This document shows, one piece after another, positions 58,091-64,000 of a stretch of 64,000 nucleotides of DNA (position 1 is the stretch's first letter; each line of letters starts with the position of its first letter). The position numbers and the translations under genes were made by a program. The DNA lies in assembly GCA_036501535.1 (NCBI GenBank), contig DASYAE010000272.1, positions 1 to 64,000 on the forward strand, read 5' to 3'. Under the pieces are notes generated by a model. That model made no database searches. It was not told where the DNA came from and saw only the letters and a program-made list of their open reading frames with translations. The stretch comes from DASYAE01 sp036501535. Its GTDB lineage: Bacteria > Actinomycetota > Actinomycetes > Streptomycetales > Catenulisporaceae.

Positions 58091-59002
58091 TCATTTGCCG
58101 GCGCCGCTCACGTCGACCGAGAACGAGCCGGTGGCCAGTCCGGCTCCGCCCTGCCACAGCTCGAAGCCCGCCTCGACGTCGACGAGGTACCAGGCGGGCT
58201 GGATGTAGCCGCGGTCCACCGAGTCCTGGGTGAGCAGGCCGACATCCAGGCCGGTGACCGAGTCCGCGCCGCCGACCAGTTGATAGGACACGACGTCCCA
58301 GCCGGGCTGCGGGCCTTCGAAGACGTCGAAGGTGTAGCCGCCGATGGAGACGTCCGTGGCGATCTCCGCGCCGTAGGGCCGCACGCCCTGCTCGGCCAGC
58401 CAGACCATCACCTCGGCGCCGTTCGGCTGGCCGGGTGCGACCGCGGTCCGGTTGTACCAGATGTCGTAGGCGGCGTCGTAGACGTCCGAGCTGCCGGGCC
58501 GGTTGATGGACCAGCTGCTGGTGACGTCGCCGGCGGCCAGCGACGAGACCTGGATCGGGAAGCCCCCGCCGGTCGAGCAGACGCCCAAGGTGCAGCCCCG
58601 GTATATGTCGACATAGGCGCCGGGCTGGCCGCTTTCGGCGACGTCGATACCCGAGGTCTGCACGGTGAAGTCGGCGTTGCCGTCGGTCTGCAGGCACTCC
58701 GGCGCGCTCGAGTTGTACTCGTCGTTCTGCACGACGTACTGCCCGCCGTCGACGAACCGGGTGCGCAGCGTCCCGCACAGCGGTCTGTTCGGGTCGCCGT
58801 ACGGGGTCGTGGCGGCCGTCGGCGAGTCGGCGGGCACATTGACGGTCGACGGGGGCGTCGGCAGCGCCTCGATGTCCGGGCCCGACGAGACGCTCGGCTG
58901 CGTCGGCGCGGCGCGGAACACTGTGGTCGCCAGGACGATCGCGAGCGCGGCGACCCCCGCGGCGCCGGCGAGTCGCGCGATCGGCTGGACGGGCGGGGCC
59001 AT
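58091..59002 (-). CDS. GH12 endoglucanase-like protein, N-terminally anchored or secreted
   Basis: A 303-aa protein with one N-terminal hydrophobic helix (LAGAAGVAALAIVLATTVF), a Pro/Thr linker and a GH12 domain from about residue 75. GH12 landmarks: QYVVQNDEYNSSAPECLQTD, YDAAYDIWYNRTAVAPGQPN, catalytic acid in AEVMVWLAEQG and the second glutamate in YLVDVEAGFELWQGG. No carbohydrate-binding module. The lack of a clear cleavage site suggests a membrane-anchored enzyme, though secretion is possible. ATG at 59002 follows GGAAGGA. Confidence 0.9.
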   Translation of the reverse strand: MAPPVQPIARLAGAAGVAALAIVLATTVFRAAPTQPSVSSGPDIEALPTPPSTVNVPADSPTAATTPYGDPNRPLCGTLRTRFVDGGQYVVQNDEYNSSAPECLQTDGNADFTVQTSGIDVAESGQPGAYVDIYRGCTLGVCSTGGGFPIQVSSLAAGDVTSSWSINRPGSSDVYDAAYDIWYNRTAVAPGQPNGAEVMVWLAEQGVRPYGAEIATDVSIGGYTFDVFEGPQPGWDVVSYQLVGGADSVTGLDVGLLTQDSVDRGYIQPAWYLVDVEAGFELWQGGAGLATGSFSVDVSGAGK

Positions 59003-59112
59003 GTCGTCCTTCCGATCAGCGCGATGCGCGGGCTGCTTGCCGCACAGCGTAGGCGCCGAAGATTAAAGCAGAGCATTAAGAGCGACCGGACCGCGAGTCC
59101 GGGCCGCCGCGT

Positions 59113-59144
59113 GCGGGCCCGGCCTCCGCAGAGGCCGGGCCCGC
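59113..59144 (-). terminator. strong hairpin terminator after GH12-CBM2
   Basis: Perfect 14-bp arms GCGGGCCCGGCCTC (59113-59126) and GAGGCCGGGCCCGC (59131-59144) with a CGCA loop, 34 bp downstream of the stop on the minus strand. Confidence 0.75.
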
Positions 59145-59177
59145 TTCAGGCGGCGGTTGTGCCGCCTGACCCGCGCT

Positions 59178-60377
59178 TCAGCTCGCGGTGCAGGTCAGCG
59201 ACGGCGCCGACGGGGCGCTGCCGCTGTCCGTCGCGGTGAAGCCGAAGGTCGTGCTCGCTCCCGCGCCGACGGATCCGTTGTAGCTGAGGTTCGAGACCGT
59301 CACGCTGTTGCCGGACTGCGTGTACGCGCCGTTCCACAGCGAGTTGATCGTCGCCGCGCTCGGGAACGTCCAGCCCACCTTCCAGCCGGAGATCGCGCTC
59401 GACCCGGCGCTGACCGTGACCTGGCCTTGGAACCCGCCCGACCACGAGCCGGTCGTCGTGTAGGCCGCGGTGCAGCCGCCGCCACCGGGGGGCTGGGTCG
59501 GGCTGCTGCTCGGCGAGGAGCTGGGCGACGAGCTCGGCGAGTGCGACGGGCTGGCGCTGGGGGTCGGCGAGCTCGGCGGGACCGACGAGCCGTTGACGTT
59601 GACCGCGAACGAGTTCGTGGCCAGGCCGGTGCCGCCCTGCCAGAGCTCGAATCCGGCCTCGACGTCGATCAGGTACCAGGACCGCTGCAGGAAGCCGCGG
59701 TTGATCGAGTCCTGGACCAGCGAGTTCAGGTCGAGGTTGCTGACCGAGGTGGCGCCGCTGCTCATCGTGTACGAGACGGTGTCCCAGGTGGACTGCGCGC
59801 CCTCCCACACGTTGTAGCTGGTGCCGCCGATCGACGCGCCCGTGGCGATCTGGGAGCCGAACGGCTGGACCGGGCCGTTGTGGTTCAGCCAGATCATCAT
59901 CTCCAGGCCGTTGGGCTGGCCCGAGGTGGTCGGCGTCTGGTTGAACCAGATGTCGTACGCCACGTCGTAGTCGTTGCCCCCGCCCGGCTGCGACGTGCTC
60001 CAGCTGGTGGTGACCGTGCCCGCGCCGATGCTGGAGACCTGGACCGGGAAGCCGCTGTTGCTGGTGCAGTCACCCCAGTGGCAGCCCTTGTAGATGGACG
60101 GGTAGCCGCCCGGCGCGCCGCTGGTGCTGTTGGCGATGGAGGAGTTCGCGACCGAGAAGTCCGCGTTCCCGTCGGTGGAGATGCACTCGGCCGCGCTCGA
60201 CCCCCACTCGTTGTTCTGGACGATGTAGCCGCCGGACACGGAGGCCGTCTGCGACTGGCACAGGGAGGTGGTGGCCGCGTGCGCGCTCGCCGGCAGCATC
60301 AGCGCCAGCGCGGCGGCCACCGTTGCGGCCGCCCCGGCCGCGAGCGCCGACGCGAGCCGGCTTTTGGTGAGCACCAT
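59178..60377 (-). CDS. secreted GH12 endoglucanase with C-terminal CBM2
   Basis: A 399-aa cellulase. Signal peptide: basic start, helix ALAAGAAATVAAALALMLPA, cleavage after SAHA. The GH12 domain shows GGYIVQNNEWGSSAAECIST, DYDVAYDIWFNQTPTTSGQP, the nucleophile in GLEMMIWLNHNG and acid/base in YLIDVEAGFELWQGG. A Ser/Pro linker leads to a CBM2 (about residues 305-399) with the surface tryptophans in TGSWSGGFQ, GWKVGWTF and SLWNGAY and cysteines near both ends. ATG at 60377 has AAGGA upstream. It should cut cellulose or beta-glucan and bind crystalline cellulose. Confidence 0.95.
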   Translation of the reverse strand: MVLTKSRLASALAAGAAATVAAALALMLPASAHAATTSLCQSQTASVSGGYIVQNNEWGSSAAECISTDGNADFSVANSSIANSTSGAPGGYPSIYKGCHWGDCTSNSGFPVQVSSIGAGTVTTSWSTSQPGGGNDYDVAYDIWFNQTPTTSGQPNGLEMMIWLNHNGPVQPFGSQIATGASIGGTSYNVWEGAQSTWDTVSYTMSSGATSVSNLDLNSLVQDSINRGFLQRSWYLIDVEAGFELWQGGTGLATNSFAVNVNGSSVPPSSPTPSASPSHSPSSSPSSSPSSSPTQPPGGGGCTAAYTTTGSWSGGFQGQVTVSAGSSAISGWKVGWTFPSAATINSLWNGAYTQSGNSVTVSNLSYNGSVGAGASTTFGFTATDSGSAPSAPSLTCTAS

Positions 60378-60397
60378 GGGATCCTTGATCCTTTCCG

Positions 60398-60415
60398 TCG
60401 AACATCGGCGTTCGA
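60398..60415. promoter_or_regulatory. short inverted repeat upstream of GH12-CBM2
   Basis: TCGAAC (60398-60403) and GTTCGA (60410-60415) with a 6-nt spacer, 20 bp upstream of the start codon. Possible operator, weak. Confidence 0.35.
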
Positions 60416-60524
60416 TCAGGTCAGCACGGTAAGCGCGGCCGCGATCAATGCAAGCGGGCGAATCGGTCACGCTGCGTCACAGCACGTCATGGCGCGATCC
60501 GGGTCCGCTCACGGTTCGAAAACT

Positions 60525-60537
60525 GTGAAAGTCTCAC
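60525..60537. promoter_or_regulatory. GTGAAAGT(T/C)TCAC box 1
   Basis: GTGAAAGTCTCAC, one mismatch from the perfect palindrome at 60667-60679, in the GH12-CBM2 / GH6 intergenic region. Confidence 0.5.
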
Positions 60538-60666
60538 GACGCCGCCGCGCCGCGGTTCGATCAGGGATCGTCGAAACCGGTTCGAACGCCCGCGTCCTGA
60601 ACCGGTAAAGCAGGTATCTGCGCCGAAGACGGGCCCAGCGTGCGCCGGAGCGGAGCCCGGAGCGCG

Positions 60667-60679
60667 GTGAAAGTTTCAC
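60667..60679. promoter_or_regulatory. GTGAAAGTTTCAC box 2
   Basis: Perfect 13-bp palindrome GTGAAA-G-TTTCAC, 170 bp upstream of the GH6 start. A third, weaker copy is at 63604-63616. Confidence 0.6.
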
Positions 60680-60849
60680 GCGGCCGCCGCGCCGGCCGGC
60701 TCGAGCGGTGCTCGAGCGGCAGGTCGCGTGACCGGTGCCGGGCCCGGATCCCGGCGCGGATCAACCGGCGTTGACGCGCGCCGCCGCACCCGGAAGCGTC
60801 GGGTCGCGACCGCGACGGTTGCAACGACGCACCGGCGGAAAGGAGCTCC

Positions 60850-62202
60850 ATGTCCGTACCGAATGGCCGCAGCGCGTGGTGGCTGAGGGGAATCACGGCC
60901 CTGGCCCTAGGCACGGCGGCGATGGCCGCGGCGCCCGGCCCGGCATCAGCCGCCGCAGTGCCGGCGACTACGGCCGGCGGCCACAGCCTCCCGGCCGACA
61001 GCCGCTTCTTCATCCCGCAGCCCGACAGCGGCGCGGTCAGCCAGATCCTGCAGCTGGCCAAGAGCGGCGACCTCAAGGACGCGGCGCTGCTCGCGCAGAT
61101 GGCGGCGACCCCGCAGGCGGTCTGGTTCACCTCGGGCACCCCGGCCCAGGTCCAGCAGCAGGCGCACAAGACCATGGCCGAGGCGGCCCTCGAGGGCGCC
61201 GTGCCGGTGCTGGTCGCCTACGACATCCCCGGCCGCGACTGCGCCCAGTACTCCGCCGGCGGGGCGCTGGACGAGGCCTCCTACGACTCCTGGGTCGACG
61301 GCCTGGCCGCCGGGATCGGCCGCGGCCGCGCCGTGGTGATCCTGGAGCCCGACGCGCTGGGCAACCTGCCCTCGAACTGCGGGCTGCCCTCCTCGGTCTA
61401 TCCCTTCACCGACGCCGAGCGGCTGGCCGAGGTCGGCTTCGCGGTCACGGCGCTGGAGCAGGACCCGAACACGAGTGTCTACCTTGACGGGACGCACAGC
61501 GCCTGGCAGTCGGTCGGCACCATGGCCCAGCGGCTGCTGGAGGCCGGCGTCCAGGGCGCCCAGGGCTTCTTCCTCAACGTCTCGAACTACCAGCCGACCG
61601 CGGAACTCACCGACTACGGCACCTGGATCTCCGACTGCCTCGCGATGGTCACCAACCCGGCCAACCCGGACTTCAACCAGCCGGCGAACTGCGCCAGCCA
61701 GTACTACCCGGCGACCCAGAGCGACTTCAGCACCTGGGGCCTGACCACCGCCTGGTACGCCCAGAACATGGACGGCGCGGTGGCCAGCACCCACTTCGTG
61801 GTCGACTCCAGCCGCAACGGCGCCGGGCCGAACTCCATGCAGGCCTACGCGGCCGCGCCCTACGACCAGCCGGCCGGCGTGATCTCCACGCTGGCGTCCG
61901 GGAACTGGTGCAACCCGCCGGCCTCCGGCCTCGGCCTGCGCCCGACCGCGCGCACCGGCGTCCCGCTGCTCGACGCCTACCTGTGGGTGAAGATCCCGGG
62001 CGAGTCCGACGGCCAGTGCGACGCGGCCGGCGGCGTGCGCGCCTGGGACTACAGCGCCTACACGCAGCCGACCTGGCCTACCGAGGCGGCGGATCAAGCG
62101 CTGTTCGACCCGCTGTGGGGCATGAACGACCCGGCCGCGGGCGCGTGGTTCCCGCAGCAGGCGCTGCAGCTGGCGAAGGAGGCGGACCCGCCGCTGCGGT
62201 GA
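60850..62202 (+). CDS. secreted GH6 cellulase (endoglucanase or cellobiohydrolase)
   Basis: A 450-aa GH6 enzyme. Signal peptide to about PGPASA (ITALALGTAAMAAAPGPASA). The catalytic domain has LVAYDIPGRDCAQYSAGG, the acid in VVILEPDALGNLPSNCGL, GFFLNVSNYQPTAELTDYGT, and HFVVDSSRNGAGPN (base region), ending with YLWVKIPGESDGQCDAAGGV. There is no cellulose-binding module, so a soluble endoglucanase is favoured. ATG at 60850 has AAAGGAG upstream. It acts on cellulose outside the cell, complementing the GH12 enzymes. Confidence 0.95.
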   Translation: MSVPNGRSAWWLRGITALALGTAAMAAAPGPASAAAVPATTAGGHSLPADSRFFIPQPDSGAVSQILQLAKSGDLKDAALLAQMAATPQAVWFTSGTPAQVQQQAHKTMAEAALEGAVPVLVAYDIPGRDCAQYSAGGALDEASYDSWVDGLAAGIGRGRAVVILEPDALGNLPSNCGLPSSVYPFTDAERLAEVGFAVTALEQDPNTSVYLDGTHSAWQSVGTMAQRLLEAGVQGAQGFFLNVSNYQPTAELTDYGTWISDCLAMVTNPANPDFNQPANCASQYYPATQSDFSTWGLTTAWYAQNMDGAVASTHFVVDSSRNGAGPNSMQAYAAAPYDQPAGVISTLASGNWCNPPASGLGLRPTARTGVPLLDAYLWVKIPGESDGQCDAAGGVRAWDYSAYTQPTWPTEAADQALFDPLWGMNDPAAGAWFPQQALQLAKEADPPLR

Positions 62203-62227
62203 CCGGCGGCGTGTACGGCGTGAGCAA

Positions 62228-62276
62228 CGCAGCGGTCCCGCCGCCCGGTGGCCGACCGGGCGGCGGGACCGCTGCG
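62228..62276. terminator. bidirectional terminator between GH6 and LacI genes
   Basis: Perfect 22-bp arms (62228-62249 and 62255-62276) with a GGCCG loop, between the convergent GH6 and LacI-type genes; the longest perfect hairpin noticed in the window. Confidence 0.8.
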
Positions 62277-62279
62277 CGA

Positions 62280-63332
62280 TCAAGCGGATTCGCGCTGTAC
62301 CAGCGAGGTGGGCAGCTCGTTCACCCACTGCGGCACCGGCTCGCCCTCGATCAGGGCCATGACGTACCCGGCCATGATCGAGCCCTGCTCCTCCACCGGC
62401 TGGCGGATGGTGGTCAGCGGGGGCAGCGTGTGCTGGGCGATCGGGTCGTCGTCGAAGCCGACCAGCGCCACGTCGTCCGGCACCCGGCGGCCGGCCCGGC
62501 GCAGTGCTCGAAGAGCTCCGGCGGCCATCGGGTCGGAGGCGGCGAACACCGCGTCGAGGTCCGGCCGCCGCTCCAGCAGCCGGGTCATCGCGTGCTCGCC
62601 CGAGGCCAGCGAGAAGTCGCCGTAGCCGATCAGCCCGGGCAGCGCGGACTCCTCGAGCACCTCGCGGTAGCCGGCCAGCCGGTCGACCCCGGAGGTCATG
62701 TCGCGCGGCCCGGCGATGGTGGCGATCCGGCGCCGGCCGCAGCGCACCAGGTGCGAGACCGCGGTGCGCGCGCCGCCGGTGTTGTCGGCGTCCACGTACT
62801 TGGCCCCGCACTCGATCAGGGGCCTGCCGCACACGACGGTCGGGATCGCAGCGGTCTGCAGGGTCAGCAGCAGCGGATCACGGCCGTGCGCCGAGATGAG
62901 CATGACGCCGTCCACCGCGCCGCGCCTGATGTAGCGCTCCGCGGCGGCGTACTCGTTGCGGTCGTGCACAACGAGGAAGGCGAGTTGCAGCCCGGCGGCG
63001 GACAGGGTGCGCGAGGCCCCCCACAGCAGCCGGGCGAAGAAGGGCTCGGAGAAGAACCTGGCACTGGACTCGGTGACGATCGCGGCGACGGAACCGCTGC
63101 GCGAGCCTTGGGCGCGCGGCACACGCCAGCGCACGTATCCGAGGCGCGCCATCGCGTCCTCGACGTGGCTGCGGGCCCCGGTGCTGACCCGTGCGGATCC
63201 GTTGAGCACCCGCGAGGCGGTCGCCTCGGATACTCCGGCCAGTGCTGCGACGTCGGCGAGTGTGGGCCTGCCGAACCTGCTGTCCTCCCCCAAAGCGGGC
63301 ATCGTCGCCGTGGCTTCGGTGCGACTGGGCAA
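62280..63332 (-). CDS. LacI-family regulator, CebR-like
   Basis: A 350-aa repressor. The HTH reads RPTLADVAALAGVSEATASR, VLNGSARVSTGARSHVEDAM; the sensor domain has AIVTESSARFFSEPFFARLL and DLDAVFAASDPMAAGALRAL, and it ends in LPTSLVQRESA. The overall pattern (PFF...L..G, IAGP.D.TSG.DRL.GYR) follows streptomycete CebR, which senses cellobiose and represses cellulase genes. TTG at 63332 is chosen because GGGAGG stands 7 nt upstream; ATG at 63302 is the alternative. Two LacI-type sites lie 110-155 bp upstream in the promoter region shared with the gene at 63819. Confidence 0.9.
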   Translation of the reverse strand: MPSRTEATATMPALGEDSRFGRPTLADVAALAGVSEATASRVLNGSARVSTGARSHVEDAMARLGYVRWRVPRAQGSRSGSVAAIVTESSARFFSEPFFARLLWGASRTLSAAGLQLAFLVVHDRNEYAAAERYIRRGAVDGVMLISAHGRDPLLLTLQTAAIPTVVCGRPLIECGAKYVDADNTGGARTAVSHLVRCGRRRIATIAGPRDMTSGVDRLAGYREVLEESALPGLIGYGDFSLASGEHAMTRLLERRPDLDAVFAASDPMAAGALRALRRAGRRVPDDVALVGFDDDPIAQHTLPPLTTIRQPVEEQGSIMAGYVMALIEGEPVPQWVNELPTSLVQRESA

Positions 63333-63443
63333 CTAACGACCTCCCATATGAACGGCGGACACCGGGGCGCGCGGCTGCAGCGGAGCCGGTTGCGCGGTGT
63401 GCATGGCGTGGGCTTTGCATGGCGATGGGACGCGCAGGGTCGC

Positions 63444-63464
63444 CGCTCCCGCAGTCAGGGAGCG
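63444..63464. promoter_or_regulatory. LacI-type operator candidate, spaced palindrome
   Basis: CGCTCCC (63444-63450) and GGGAGCG (63458-63464) are a perfect inverted repeat with a 7-nt spacer, made of the half-sites of a CebR box turned outwards. Confidence 0.5.
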
Positions 63465-63471
63465 CAGTGAG

Positions 63472-63485
63472 AGAGAGCGCTCCCA
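63472..63485. promoter_or_regulatory. CebR-type operator
   Basis: AGAGAGCGCTCCCA matches the CebR/CelR box TGGGAGCGCTCCCA at 12 of 14 positions, with a complete right half. It lies between the CebR-like gene and the downstream partial gene. Confidence 0.65.
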
Positions 63486-63603
63486 TCGCGGATGTCCCAA
63501 GCGTTACTTCCATGAAACCTTCCGTCAAGAGGTGCGGCGCGAAGCGTTGCCGCCGTTACCCGCCGGACCTCTGCCCGCGCGCGGACCAACGCGTTAACAC
63601 TCT

Positions 63604-63616
63604 GTGAAAGTTGCAC
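63604..63616. promoter_or_regulatory. GTGAAAGTTGCAC box 3
   Basis: One mismatch from GTGAAAGTTTCAC; same intergenic region, about 200 bp upstream of the partial gene at 63819. Confidence 0.4.
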
Positions 63617-63786
63617 GGCGGCCTTCCACCGCGGGCCGCTGAAGGCACTGCTCAAGGCACTGGTACGGGCCGCCATCGGCGCTGCGCGGGCCGCGGTCCT
63701 GGGCGAAGCGCGATCCGTTCAGTACCTTCCGGGCGCCGATCCAGGCCCGGCCGAACCCGAATGCGCCGTTGGCCGGATCACTCTTA

Positions 63787-63798
63787 CGGGTTAACCCG
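63787..63798. promoter_or_regulatory. CGGGTTAACCCG palindrome before the partial gene
   Basis: Perfect 12-bp palindrome centred on TTAA, 20 bp upstream of the ATG; candidate operator overlapping the 5' leader. Confidence 0.45.
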
Positions 63799-63818
63799 AC
63801 GAATCACGGAGCGAACAC

Positions 63819-64000
63819 ATGACCGCGCTCGAACTCCCCGGCGCCTCCGGACCTCCCCCGCCCGGCGGCGCCGCGCCCGCCGCCGCGCCCACCCACAAGA
63901 CCGCCGCCGGGCCCCGCCCGCGCCGCCGCCGCCCGGCCGGCTACGCCCTGCTCGCCGTCACGGCGGTGGTGGCCATGCTGTGCGCTGTGCTGGTGGCCAA
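63819..64000 (+). CDS. start of an unidentified protein, cut by window edge
   Basis: ATG at 63819 with GGAG upstream. The 60 visible residues are a Pro/Ala-rich tail, a basic patch PRPRRRRPAGY and the beginning of a hydrophobic helix (ALLAVTAVVAMLCAVLVA). This could be a signal peptide of a large secreted enzyme or the first helix of a sugar ABC permease. Position behind CebR-type operators argues for a cellulose- or cellobiose-related role. Confidence 0.7.
   Translation, partial: MTALELPGASGPPPPGGAAPAAAPTHKTAAGPRPRRRRPAGYALLAVTAVVAMLCAVLVA

Noticed and set aside
60576..60600. GGTTCGAAC-like string resembling a tRNA T-loop
   Set aside because: No acceptor, D or anticodon stems could be built around it; the similar string near 22536 also lacks them.

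Overview
The window is very GC-rich (codon third positions almost all G or C), densely coding, with GTG/TTG starts, Shine-Dalgarno and leaderless starts side by side, and gene families typical of mycelial Actinobacteria: a PknB-type kinase with a PQQ-like sensor domain, a CtpE-type P-type ATPase, a StrR-like ParB-domain regulator, a broken AfsR-like regulator, Tat-exported phosphatase, GH12/GH6 cellulases and a CebR-like LacI repressor. A free-living, plant-polymer-degrading actinomycete (streptomycete or Catenulispora/Actinospica-like) fits; I cannot place it more precisely. No rRNA, tRNA or CRISPR array was seen.

Layout. 1-7 kb: a partial SDR, a small conserved-looking protein, an AAA/LuxR regulator behind an alpha/beta hydrolase, and RecD2 helicase. 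7-11 kb: small membrane protein, a ribbon-helix-helix repressor with an obvious operator, a YkcB-like glycosyltransferase and a DMT transporter whose 5' leader carries a leaderless 19-codon upstream ORF and mutually exclusive hairpins (attenuator candidate). 11.3-12.2 kb: N-terminally truncated TnpB remnant with a downstream hairpin. 12.2-18.3 kb: lipoprotein serpin, flavin reductase, PH-like membrane protein, Ser/Thr kinase, DeoR regulator. 18.9-23.6 kb: secreted PHB-type esterase, small secreted protein, Tat purple acid phosphatase, S1C protease. 23.7-27.0 kb: galT-galE-galK operon. 27-31.5 kb: TetR/MFS pair sharing an operator, a possible sigma-factor remnant, CGNR regulator/methyltransferase divergent pair, ArsR/monooxygenase operon. 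31.5-35.8 kb: pxpABC 5-oxoprolinase, AlaX-like editing protein, WYL regulator. 36-42.5 kb: FAD dehydrogenase, DHA2-type MFS with divergent XRE/MmyB regulator, AfsR-like pseudogene. 42.5-51.6 kb: YtrA-type GntR/ABC operon, TetR, hydrolase, StrR-like regulator, aminoglycoside-phosphotransferase-like kinase, GNAT, SDR/PadR pair. 51.6-58 kb: YihY, DrrAB-type ABC exporter, DMT transporter, CtpE. 58-64 kb: cellulose locus with two GH12 enzymes (one with CBM2), a GH6 enzyme, a CebR-like repressor, and the start of a further gene behind CebR-like operators.

How it fits together. The best-supported functional units are galactose catabolism (GalT/E/K, Leloir pathway), 5-oxoproline hydrolysis (PxpA/B/C), and extracellular cellulose breakdown with cellobiose-type LacI control. 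Many regulators in the window lie next to a palindrome of their family's type (RHH, TetR, ArsR, PadR, GntR, LacI), so several local circuits can be proposed directly from the sequence. At least nine start codons sit 6-7 nt behind a TANNNT hexamer, indicating leaderless transcripts.
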